From: Hexactinellida sp. DTS-2022
Taxonomy: Eukaryota; Porifera; Hexactinellida
Length of the DNA stretch: 64,000 bases
Direction of reading: 5' to 3'
Assembly: GCA_028753945.1 (NCBI GenBank)
Contig: JAPNXP010000003.1
Coordinates: 3,782,001 to 3,846,000, forward strand
Part shown: positions 10,574-22,400 of the stretch, piece after piece
How positions within the stretch are numbered: the stretch's first letter is position 1
Layout of the letters: the number at the start of each line of letters is the position of its first letter
Program-made: the position numbers and the translations under genes
Notes under the pieces: generated by a model
Seen by the model: the letters and a program-made list of their open reading frames with translations, nothing else
The model's database searches: none
Told to the model about the DNA's origin: nothing

Positions 10574-10994
10574 CAGAGTGGACCATGGGTCAACATTGGT
10601 GACCCATGACCCATCAAGTGACCCATTGACCCATCACACAATTGTAAATATCCATATACTACTATACTGTAACCAGACCTGGGGCTGATTACTTGTGAGT
10701 GATTACGATTACGATTACGATTACGATTACAGGAAATGTTGTAATCGTAATCAGCCCCAAGCCTGACTGTAACATTAACAGAATAAAAGAATAACAGTAT
10801 CAATTATCTCAACAAACCTACTTGATGCAATGTCGATTATGTTTAGTATTTCAATGCACATCAATGTTATTATAATATTTATGATGATGTGTGATTCGTA
10901 TTTTAACGCGAGAATACATTGAAATTCCAAATGGGTCATGGGTCATGGGTCACAGAGCCGTGACCCATGAACCATCGACCCATGGTCCACTCTG
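10574..10994. mobile_element. hAT-type MITE (CAGAGTGGACCATGGG ends)
   Basis: The termini CAGAGTGGACCATGGGTC and GACCCATGGTCCACTCTG are perfect inverses. The flanks TACTGTAC and CACTGTAC match in 7 of 8 positions. TGACCCATGG motifs are repeated inside. A second hAT MITE (10674-10765) is inserted within it. Confidence 0.8.
10674..10765. mobile_element. nested 92-bp hAT-type MITE with GATTAC repeat
   Basis: The ends CAGACCTGGGGCTGATTAC and GTAATCAGCCCCAAGCCTG are flanked by exact ACTGTAAC on both sides (10666-10673 and 10766-10773). It contains five tandem GATTAC units (10701-10730). Confidence 0.85.
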
Positions 10995-11209
10995 CACTGT
11001 ACTACGTACGATGCGGGCTTTGAGAGAGAGAGATCCATCGCTAAGGTCGTATTTAAAATACGGTATACAACTTTTGATAACTTAACGAATAATGTATTAT
11101 TCTACTAATGACAAGAATATATATAAAAATATAGAAAACTAGAATAAATAAAAACATATGATAGTAGCTCAATACAATACTTCAACGATATGTACATTGA
11201 ACACAGCTC

Positions 11210-13486
11210 TTAATTATTGGCAGCAATTTGCTGCAAGTTTATGAAAACGCAAGCTGGACAACCAATCTTGAATTTAGTCTCGCTAGTGTAATGTTGAAGG
11301 ATACGCTGACTCGGCTGTTTGCCAATACTAGGAAGGTTCTGTTCTAGGAGAGTGTTGAATTTAGGCAAAACAGTCTTATCAAACTCATGGCCTGAATAGT
11401 AGTGTCCACAAGAGAAGAGAATCATCTCATCTTCCTCGGAAGAAGCATAGAATGTCTGAACTTTATTGTTCTCTAATTGAAAGGATTCACCACCCTCCAC
11501 ATCCTTAGTTAGATTATGAATCACATGTGCCCATATAGTCTCCTCGTTAATAGAGAGGGTCTTTGCTATGTAATCGCTTGAGTGCAGCACAAGACTGGGA
11601 TCTGGATGCCCGTTCGCTATGTTTTGTAAAGTAAGTTGAGTAACCTGAGCACAGAAAGGTAGGCTGAGAGGTGGAATATTGCCATCTTCAATAATTTCTT
11701 TAATGAACAAATAAATAGGGTAAGTTAGGCCCTCAATTCGAGATGCAAACACATCTTCCAATCGTTCGAAAGGTAAGGAATTATTTAAGAATAAATGATG
11801 AGCAGACTTGATCAGGAGCAGAGCCTGGTTCAAGAAAGTAGGTCGGATAGAATGAGCCCCTTGATTACGATTGAGAAGGTTATCTAGGTGCACATACAAC
11901 ACCTCAATGACTTTATTTAGAAGATTTTTGCTGTCACATGTCTGTACAAGATGTCTAAATCGGAACTCAAGGGCTCTGGGTATATCACTCTTCATCTCCA
12001 TTAGTACTGATGTAGCTCGTTGATTGTCCATACTGTGACATAGTCTGCCTATTCGAGCTGCGGAGTAGAAAGTGTAGAGCTCTCTCAGAGCGGACTCCAG
12101 AGCCTCAATCCCATAAGATAAGGATCCCAGACAGGAAAAATCAGGGAAATCAGAAATATTTAAGCCTCCATCACGATGAGGTTCAGCGAGAATGGAGACG
12201 TCCCATTCAGGGTGTAAGTCGTGAATAAGTGCTGGTAGGTTGGAACATTCAGACGGAGTTTGGTCAGATCCCTCTTGATAAGCTAGAGAACAGTCCGGAC
12301 TGGGTTGGGGAACAGACTTAGCTGAGTAAGGACAGATGTTGCCCCACACAAAGCACCTATCCTTAGAGTCTATAGCAGCACTCATGTTCATATGAGCACT
12401 TATAGATATGAAGCGAACTCCAGTCAGGTTTATGGGGAGTATTTTGGGTTCTGTCTGATATAAATAAGTCCCGATTCCACATTGTCCGAATTTGTTTGAG
12501 CCCCATGATAAGATAAACCCATTTTTAGTCAAGAGCAAACAGTGATTCATTCCAATTACTACATCTCTAAGTTGATCTCCGACTTCTAATTCTAAATCCA
12601 GAGTTGTAAGTAACTGCGTATCTGCTTCATAAGACTCTATCTGTGAATTAGCCTCACTAATAACATCATGCTGGTTTCCAATGCGATTTCCCCATATCCA
12701 AAGCTGTGTAGTGTTCCTACCACAAGCAATACAAGTATGAGCTCCAGATGCTATCGCTTTTACACTATACTCATCCAGTACTTTTACTCTCACTGGCTCA
12801 CTAGATTCGTCTACACCCTGTACTCCAAGTTGTCCATAGGAATTGTTCCCCATCGCATATACTGCGCCACCGGAAGCTAGCAGTACAGAGTGCATAGAAC
12901 CACCACACACCTGTATTATTGGTGTAGATATCGGGAGAATTAAAGGAACTGTTTGGTATGGGTCCTTTGTACCGTTTCCTAACTGCCCATGACAGTTATC
13001 ACCGAATACAAAGACTCTATTGAAAATATCAATTACCAGCGAGTGATTTTCTCCACACGCTACGGCTATTATTTGATTGCTGGACAATGAGTCGATAACA
13101 CTGGGTAACTGTCTTCTGTTCCTGTCTCCGAGGCCTAATTGACCACAACTATTATCTCCCCACGAGTACAAGCCATAAGAAGTGCGGACAATTGAATGGT
13201 CCATGCCACAGGCTATATTCAATACCTTGATATGCAAGAAGGACAAGAGAGGAACAGTAAGAGGATGCATGTCTTCGGCTATAAAGGAACTTGGGCTGAG
13301 AACATGATCTTTCGAAGTTGTCCACATGAACACCTGACTGTGTAGGATAAAACCAGCGTGACTACTGCCGCAAGATACTTCCGTACCAGAATGCTTATCA
13401 GCCTCATTTGCTGGAATAAAGTTGGATAATAGTTTACTGATATTCTGAATATAAAGTTCGTCATGAAGAAATGATGATGAGGAGCT
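11210..13486 (-). CDS. terminal exon: RCC1 propeller plus C-terminal Cys/His tail
   Basis: This exon of 758 codons follows acceptor TTTCTCTAG and ends at a TAA. Several RCC1-type repeats are visible: VSCGSSHAGFI, IACGMDHSIV with YSWGDNSCGQLGLGD, VACGENHSLV with VFGDNCHGQLGNG, VYAMGNNSYGQLGV, IASGAHTCIAC and ILSWGSNKFGQCGIG. After the propeller comes about 350 residues of helix-rich sequence, then a short terminal motif FSCGHYYSGHEF and, 40 residues on, IGCPACVF. This looks like a degenerate RING or other zinc site of the kind found at the C-terminus of some trafficking proteins. It is the last exon of the gene starting at 39373. Confidence 0.9.
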   Translation of the reverse strand, partial: SSSSSFLHDELYIQNISKLLSNFIPANEADKHSGTEVSCGSSHAGFILHSQVFMWTTSKDHVLSPSSFIAEDMHPLTVPLLSFLHIKVLNIACGMDHSIVRTSYGLYSWGDNSCGQLGLGDRNRRQLPSVIDSLSSNQIIAVACGENHSLVIDIFNRVFVFGDNCHGQLGNGTKDPYQTVPLILPISTPIIQVCGGSMHSVLLASGGAVYAMGNNSYGQLGVQGVDESSEPVRVKVLDEYSVKAIASGAHTCIACGRNTTQLWIWGNRIGNQHDVISEANSQIESYEADTQLLTTLDLELEVGDQLRDVVIGMNHCLLLTKNGFILSWGSNKFGQCGIGTYLYQTEPKILPINLTGVRFISISAHMNMSAAIDSKDRCFVWGNICPYSAKSVPQPSPDCSLAYQEGSDQTPSECSNLPALIHDLHPEWDVSILAEPHRDGGLNISDFPDFSCLGSLSYGIEALESALRELYTFYSAARIGRLCHSMDNQRATSVLMEMKSDIPRALEFRFRHLVQTCDSKNLLNKVIEVLYVHLDNLLNRNQGAHSIRPTFLNQALLLIKSAHHLFLNNSLPFERLEDVFASRIEGLTYPIYLFIKEIIEDGNIPPLSLPFCAQVTQLTLQNIANGHPDPSLVLHSSDYIAKTLSINEETIWAHVIHNLTKDVEGGESFQLENNKVQTFYASSEEDEMILFSCGHYYSGHEFDKTVLPKFNTLLEQNLPSIGKQPSQRILQHYTSETKFKIGCPACVFINLQQIAANN

Positions 13487-16400
13487 CTAGAGAAATTAGA
13501 TAAAATAAGTCCTATTAATTTCCACGATTAATAATTGTATATTGGTATTTTTTAATGCTAAAAAAATATGTGAATAAAAATAGCTTCGCCAATTTAGATT
13601 ATATTAATTTTTTTGAATAAGTTGCAATAAGTACACATATCCAGACATCTTGTATACACTATATCTCATATTCACTATATCTCAGAATAAAGTTGAACTA
13701 TAAATAATAGTTCAACCAAATTTTTACTACTGTTCCTAAGCTATTTTTCAGAAACTAGGCACTTTATGAGATCGTGTAAAATAAACAACTTGTTTTTCAT
13801 CGAGTAATGTATATTCGATATTATGTATAATTATTGAATTAATCACACTAGAAATTTCCACTCAATGTAATAATAAATAATGTACGTTCATCCACGATAG
13901 ACACATTGTATAGCAGAAGTGTAAAATTCACATCGAAGTATCAAGGTAAGAGTGTATCTATTTTGCTATAAATTGTAGAAAATGGCATTGCAGAGAGCCT
14001 AATATTTAAAAATTTACTGGGGAGCATGCCCCGGAATTGACTATTAGACCCTAGGCCTAGAGCTTAGTTGTTTAATACGTCTTTTATTGGATAAGTATAA
14101 CGTATAATAAGTATAAATCCAATAAAAGACGTATTAAACAACTAAGCCGAGACTCGAGAGTAATAATATTGGGACTTTAGCATCACAAAGCAATGTCCAA
14201 CATTCAAATTGGTATTAAAATTGTTATAGTATTATATGAGCTTATGGATTTTAATGCATCCAGATGGAGGGTAAAATTGGCACAGACGGGAATAATAAAA
14301 TGTAATTTGTTTTCTTTCCTAAATTGGATTTTTCTGAATGTAATATTCAATAAATTACATCTGAAATACTAGCGATAGACAAATAAATAAATACATAAAT
14401 ACATTTGACATCCACTATTACGAACCCTCAGGGGAATCAAAATCTGTTTTTAATAAATGCTATGATGTTGTAGGCTTAAACTAACATAATTACAGAGAAC
14501 TGGACAAATATACAAACATTACATTGTTAATAAACATTTTCAATGTGTCTTTCTTTGTTCACACAAAATAGTTCGAAAATCTGAAAAGTTCTACCTAAGG
14601 AGCTTTAAATTTTCAGGGGAAACAGAAAATCGTGCGAGATAGGGAATGTTCGAGAAAGCGAACATAGTTCCTATACAAATCCTAATAGTAAAACGAGTAA
14701 AGAACACAATCGTTCGAAACAAACGTGCAAACTTCAATTATGAAATTATTTATGTTACCTGAATAAGTATTCTCTTTTGATTGAGCCATAATAGTGACTC
14801 AATGAATAATTCAAAATAAGACTGAGGATGAACTTCTCTCTGTGACTCAGTATTATTAGCAAGATCAAACTCCAACCGTGTGTGTACAGGAGTGTATATA
14901 CTGTTATCAGAAACAGAACTCCCAGTCCACCCCATCGTAAATTGATTGAGAGAGTCCATTGAAGCAGAGTGCTGCAGTCCTCTACCAGGCATAAGTCTTG
15001 AATTTTGGCTGTGTTGAAATAAATGTTTTATGAAGTCCTGACTGGGATCAAAAATAACACATAATAAAAGCAGATCAGGGATTGAGAAAAGATGCATTCT
15101 ACTTCTAATCGTAGACATGAGAGAAGGTTCGGAATATTTCAGCAGGAGATTAAGAATAGAGAATAATTGTATATGTTCCAGAAATGATCCATGACACAAT
15201 GTGGCAAGCAAGTCTGCAAATCTAGAGGTATAAATGAGTAAAAACTAAATAATCAAAATATATGTAAGTACAGATCTCAGTTAGTACGTATTATCCAAGT
15301 GTACGTACTTAGTCGTACCATGGCCTACTTAATATACGGCCGTGTATGTCACCGAGAAGGCCAAAAAAATAGAAGGCCAGTTTATAAATTTCATTATAGG
15401 ATAAACTATGCCTCCTATTGTTGTTAATTGGGTTGTATATGGGGTAATCAACCATTGCGAGTCTAATGGAACCACTTTTGAGAATCTCAGATTTGTGGTT
15501 AAGCTGTTTAGGCGCCATTTCATGATGACGGTAACAATTTTTGGTAAAATGGGAAAAAATTCAAATATCTTAAATTTCATTTTCTTCCTAGGTTTCTAAT
15601 AATTTTAAAATAGGAATACTAAATAGGGATATATTTCATACCCCAAAGAGTACTAAATCACAAAATGGCGACATTCTAAAAATTTTTAAAAATTATAAAG
15701 GAACCACATGCTAAATTACAAGTAGTATTCGAGTTACAACTTACTATTTTCGTCCATAAAACGTATATAATTGCTGGTTTATACATATTCATACACATTA
15801 TATATTTGGAAATGTATACTAAGTAGTATATTAGCAAATTATCTTCATTTTCTCTTAGTTCTTTAGACTCGAATTGTATATTTTGTATATTTGTTGTGTC
15901 ATCATTAAATGGCGCCTAAACAGCTTAACCACAAATCTGAGATTCTCAAAAGTGGTTCCATTGGACTCGCAATGGTTGATTACCCCATATACAACCCAAA
16001 TAATAACAATATGAGGCATAGTTTATCCTATAATGAAATTTATAAACTGGCCTCCTATTTTTTTGGCCTTCTCGGTGACATACACGGCCGTATATTAAGT
16101 AGGCCATGGTCGTACATGGCCTACTTAATATACGGCTATATATGTCGCCGAGAAGGCCATAAAACAAAGAGGCCAGTTTCTAATTTTCAAAATGGAGAAT
16201 TGATCTTTATTCGAATAATTAGCAATGATAGAGCTGAAAAGTGTATTATAACTATATAGGAATATGGTATCCAGGTATGCATAGCACCCTCCAGAATTGT
16301 GATATGTCATCATCTGATGACGTTATGGTTATTTTGGTTTCGAATTATCTTGTTTTTAATTTTTGAGATAGTGAGTCATTACATAATAATGAATTAAGTG

Positions 16401-19400
16401 TTAATTATCTCATTATCTCAAAAACTATTGAAGTTAGGCATATAAAATGTATTATCGATGAATAGGAAGTTATCTATTTTGGACAGATCAGTACCAGTCT
16501 AGTTTAGATAACATTCATAGTTTTTGAGTTATGGCACATTTTAGGAAATATACATTTTCCATGGCAACCGAGGAATGTGTCAACATTCCATTTATAATTT
16601 CGATATATTTTATTCTACTACTTCTGGGTAGACCCATGTTCCAATTTTAAACATTTATAACGCGTTTAACTATGTTAAAAGTATGCTAGAAAAACAAGAT
16701 AATTCGCAACCAAAATAACCATAACGTCATCAGATGATGACATATCACAATTCTGGAGGGTGCTATGCATACCTGGATACCATATTCCTATATAGTTATA
16801 ATACACTTTTCAGCTCTATCATTGCTAATTATTCGAATAAAGATCAATTCTCCATTTTGAAAATTAGAAACTGGCCTCTTTGTTTTATGGCCTTCTCGGC
16901 GACATATATAGCCGTATATTAAGTAGGCCATGGGTCGTACTATACTACTAACCGAGTTGAAACTACATAGAGATACATATAAATTGACAAACTTTGTTTA
17001 TACAAGTTAGTACGTACTAAGACGAAGTACGTACTATACTAGATAGTACGTACTAACCGAGTTCTACTGTACTATAATTACTATTATATGGATGCGATGC
17101 AGTTTTCGATCCTAAAATACCCAATTATACTAGAGGAAGAAACTTGAGCAAACAGATCACACTCGATTTTTAAATAATTGATTCCTGATTATACTCCAAC
17201 AAAAATTGTTTCATTATTAATGGAGAAGTCCGGAATAGATTAGCCAATTAAAGTTTTAATGGCAATTAATTTCGGTGAAAATGTTCTCAAATTAAACTAT
17301 TAAATAGACAATTAAATATAAACAAGGATATTGTTATTTTTTGGGTTGATTGCATTCAAGTGACAGAGGTATGTAAGAATGCATTTGTATATGAGATAGA
17401 GATTAACTTACCAATCACAAATAATCTAATATATTAAATCGCAATGTTTTTTTTGCCCAGAATATATTGAGGAACTGGTAAGAGCTACAGAATTGAAAAT
17501 TGGAACAAGTTTAAATATCTAAGAAAATTACCCGCTAACATTCAAATACAGTCGACCCCACAGTCTCCACGGCACCGGTTTATAAATTTATCCGCTTAAT
17601 CGGGTCAAAGCAACCTGGTCTCTAGATGACTCTATTAAGCGGAATCGACTGTAGTTTAAATTGATTTTGTGTCTCTATCAGTTGTTAAGTGTGCATTCTA
17701 GAATGCCTAACTCAAACTATAATTAAATTGATCGAGAGTAAACTCATCCATCAAATCAGTTATTTGTATTATGTCTGTCTAGCCATACATTTCTCACAGG
17801 AATTATAGGTCCACGGGTTTCTCAAATTTCCTTATTTATTATAATTTTATATATTTGAAGTTGGTGTATCACACACGGGCAAGCTCTATTATAAAGAAAC
17901 TGACTGTGTTCAAATTAATATTAATAAATACAGTAGAGCCTCTGAACAACGGACACCTTGGGACCGGAACCGTTGTCCGTTATTTAGAGGTTGTCCGCTA
18001 TTTAGAGGTTGCTTTTCTATTAGACATATGCTAAATAAATAAATCCGTGCCACGAGGGTTGTCCGTTATTTAGAGGTTGTCCGCTATTTGGAGTGTCCGT
18101 TATGGGAGGCTCCACTGTAATCAACAACACCGGATGTCACTGCACTCGATTAGTAATTTCGCGATTAATTTATTTTGTCCGTATAATAAACTTAAGCTGG
18201 GGTCGCCAGGATATAGATAGAGTTGTGTTTGCGATATAGCACTTGGGAATTTGCTTGCTAATAGGCGAACTTACTATAAGAGGTAGAAAATATTATACAT
18301 TAAACCCTCGCTTGGGGCTTGAACAGTGTTGCTTCCTAATAGCAATTGTTCTGATTGAAGTTTGGCAGTCTTGGGACTGCCACATTGCATTTAGAACAAT
18401 TGCTATTAGGAATCAACACTGTAGACGGTTTAGGGGGTCCATAGTTAAAAAACGTTTGAATTACCTGCTCTAGAGCAGGTTCTAGCTTCCTATAACAAAG
18501 GGGCGGGTGATTTTCTTATATATTTTAAGTTATCATAATTTAGCGAGCAGTTTGCCATGTTTATTTTTCTAAAATAATCAAATTATTAATATATTGAGCA
18601 ATCTACTCTTTGACGGGCGATCGCCCACCTCGCTGCCCCTTGATCCACAACTGCTCTCCTCTACGACATGAAGTGTACGTCATACCTATATGCTGTATGT
18701 AAATACATCTGGCATATAATTTGAAAAGAAAAAGGCTTTAAATACAAACAAGGGCAGGGTCCGAGTGAAAGTTGTAAGGACGCGCGTAGCGCGGACCAGC
18801 AGCTTATAAGTAAATAAATGTTATGAATAATAATTTACAAGTTTGCAATATTGATAATTATCGTGTTGTTGTTTACAAAATAGTTAAACAAATTAATAAT
18901 ATTCTAAACAATAAGTGTCCTCGATAAGAATTTAATGTTTATTAAGTAATTTACAAAAAGCTATTGAAATCATTTTGTATTAAGTCTCCATTTACTAAAC
19001 GGTGAAATTGAATTAACAAAGCGCTGCAGTACGAAGTGCTATGAATGAGCCTACCACCTGCTGGAAGACATGTTGTATTGTGACCAAGTGTGGCAAGATT
19101 AAAAGTTGCAGAGGTGAACTAAACGTAAGAAAGAAAATATGCACTCTGCATATACGGTGACTGTGGGCAAACAGGTGATGTGACCACCACAGAGTTGCAC
19201 GAGGACTGCCCGCGGATGCGGGCCGAGTTTAATTATCAGCCCGTGGGCCTTGCGGGCCGATAATCTTTGTTGCGGGCCGTTGGCCCGCAACACCCCACAA
19301 TAGGCCCGCACAATACGTTATACTGAACAATGGTAAGGACAGTCAAGTAGTTCAATGACCAATTAACTCAACATCTTGTTAAACTTTAGCAATTTACCCC

Positions 19401-22400
19401 AATTTACTGTAATTACTATTTTCAGCTCATAATCCTTGTTATGTGTTTGTTGTTTGTTCGTCTAAACTTTAGAATGAAATCATTATTATATAAAACCAGG
19501 GCCATGCCTTGATTGCATGCATTGGAGTCAGGGTTGCCGTGGGAAGGGAATTTTCATTCCCATTCCCATCCCATTCCCACAGGATTTCTGTGGGAATTCC
19601 CATAGGATTTCCCACATGTGGGATTTCTATAGGATTTCCCACATGTGGGAATTCCCACAGGATTCCCACATGTGGGAAATCCCATAGCATTTACAATTTT
19701 ACACAGGAGTCCTACGTATGGGAATTCGCCTATATAGTGTTCATGAATCATTATGGTTTGTCTACAACCAAAATGTACACTATGCTTTATTGATAATATG
19801 ATCTATATGAATGTGTGGAAATTCTATTGATAATCCTATGGGAATTCCCATAGGATTCCCATAGGTTTCCCACAGGATTCCCACATGTGGGAATTCCCAT
19901 AGGCTAAAAAAATTTCCCATTCCCATCCCATATGGGAATCCTGTGGGAATTCCCACAGGATTCCCATACCCACGGCAACCCTGAAATTTGGAGTATATTG
20001 CGCTTTCCGAGCATTTATGTACAATGTACTTCGTTATGTAAATTTAAGGGCACAAGGTACTTGATTATTTGCGGGCCGGTTGCGGGTTGCGGGGCGGGCC
20101 GCGGGTCAGTTTAACCTAAATGGCGGGTCGCGGGGCGGGCTGCGGTTACAAAAGTTCGGTCCGCGTGCAACTCTGGACCACCATTACTATATAAAAAAAC
20201 AAATTTGAACAAAGGCAAATCAGTGAATTCTAATTCAGTATTACTGTGTAATCAAACTGTATGGCCGAGCCAAACACAATATTCAACCACAAGATCTCAT
20301 GTAATTACAATTTGAAAGTACATGGTTATATGCGACGCCGGAATTTGACCTATATCGAAGTAGGAATTTAACCTACATTAGGATTATAGGAATTTGTCCT
20401 ACACATTTTTTATGTAGGAATATGACCTATATAAGGAGTAGGAATATGACCTACATATATTCCAATGTAGGAATATGACGTACATAAGTATATTGCCATG
20501 TCGGAATATGATCTACATAGGAGTATGAATATGACTTACATATTCCAATGTAGGAATATTACCTACATAAGTATATTTCGATGTAAGAATATGGGCTACA
20601 TAATGAGTAGGAATATGACCCACGTGGGAATTTGATCTAGGTATTGAGTGACCTTTGCACTTTTGAGGTTAAATTTAATCCCAGACTATTGTTAAGAGAT
20701 TGTGGAGAAAATAATTTATCAGTAGTATTTTCTTCTGAACATGCAACAATCAATGGCACAGAAACGTTCCATAGAATATTGAAATCGGTTGTTAAAATTC
20801 ATCAGTGAATCATCACCCAAACTCATGGAAATTCGTATCAGATATAAATAAGATAATAGTTGATTTTGAAATCGAGTACTAGAGGTTAGAACCAGGGCTC
20901 AATATTACCCGAAATACAAAGAAAAAGCGTATTGTAAATGCTTAATTTAGGAAGGAATGTAAAGATAACTTAATGAATAGAATATAGTAAATCACCAATA
21001 CCTAAATTCTATATCAATCACAATCACTACATTAAGGAAACAGAATTCAGCACAGTGTATCACCAAAAATAATAGAGAAATTGAGAATGAGAAATTTTCA
21101 GTGATGATGAAAATGATGCAAATGAAGCAATTATTATTATTGCTTAATTTGTCGCCAAACTAAACATAAAACGTTCGCACTAGTTCCATGTGGTCACGAG
21201 AATTTATGCAAAAATTGTGGGCAACACTTTATAGGTGAACAGAAACCATGTCCAATATGTCCAGTGTAATTGTGGCTATTATGCAAATCAGGGTTTCATC
21301 TAGGCGTATGCGACGCGCCTCCAGGCGCGTAATTTCAAAAGAAAAGTTTTCTAGGCGCGCGAAAATCGAGAGATGCTCCCATAGACGTAATACAAATTGA
21401 GCATTTTAGGCGCGTGTGAGCGAGCTCAATCTTTATCTAGGCGCGCGGGAAATTTTGCCTGGATGAAAGCCTGATGCAAATCTTTCAATAAATAGCAGTT
21501 CTCTTGTTATAGTAAATTCATTCGTAATTACTTTGTACCTACAATATAATATACATTCTAATCGCTGAAGATGTAGTATATTTTTGTTATAACTTGTAGA
21601 TTAGCAAATGGCTGCTATATGCGTTAAGAATAGTGAATGCAATCACTTTTGGTGTTCTAAGTCTTAAATATGTGTACCATAGGTCAAATTCCAACTTAGG
21701 AATACATGTTCATATTCCTACTTCATACGTAGGTCAAATTCCTACTTTGTAAGTACTAGGTCAAATTCCTAGTAGGCCGTAAGTCAAATTCCGCGTTCCC
21801 GGTTATATTCTGGTTAATCTATCAATTGGAGATATCAATTGGATGAGCGAAGCAAATTAAACTGAGGTGGGGCTTTAGCCCTCACTGCCCCCACGGATCC
21901 TACGCCTATGATCAGCACTATAGTCAACATTTCTTTTTACTATTTTTTATTCGATCGAGTTTATCAATTCCATTCTGTTTAGATTTGTTGCGTGAAATTA
22001 TAGAGGACTGGCATGGCTTTCGTTAATAATCACCAATACAATAGTAATTACCATTGTTAATGGTTTTGATCCTTGCAGTTTTATTTACTTTTTGTTAGTT
22101 AATTAATATTTAGGAATATGTTAGATATATATCACTGTTTTGACTGTTTTGTTGTTTTGACTAACTTAAAATCTACCGAACACATTTTCTCTTCCAGATT
22201 TTATATTTATGAACTCATTGGCCACTTTTTCGAGCTCCAAACTATCCAGCTCATCTTTATGGATGGCACCCCTCCGATTTTGGTTTATCTTTCCACTCGT
22301 GCACCCGTTGATCCGGCGCCCCAGACTCAGAGGTTGTATTTCTGCTTCGCGTTCTAAAACCCCGTAGCGCCCCAGGCTATATGGCCACCCCCCAACAACA

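Larger units (their letters stand above)
20332..21800 (+). mobile_element. MULE-type element bounded by inverted motif arrays
   Basis: The ends GCGACGCCGGAATTTGAC and GTCAAATTCCGCGTTCCC are imperfect inverses, flanked by the direct repeat GGTTATAT (20324-20331 and 21801-21808). Inside the left end is a run of degenerate GGAATTTGACCTA units (to about 20640), and inside the right end the same unit inverted (about 21680-21790). Between them lie remnants of a MULE transposase C-terminus and a RING domain. At 1.47 kb it is an internally deleted copy. Confidence 0.75.

Noticed and set aside
15909-16922. Three ORFs of 62-116 codons
   Set aside because: They lie in foldback arms and appear identically in both orientations, so they reflect the inverted repeat, not coding.
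20330-21800. CRISPR-like array from regularly repeated GGAATTTGACCTA units
   Set aside because: Repeat units are short and degenerate, spacers are not unique sequence of constant size, and the genome is eukaryotic. They are transposon end arrays.
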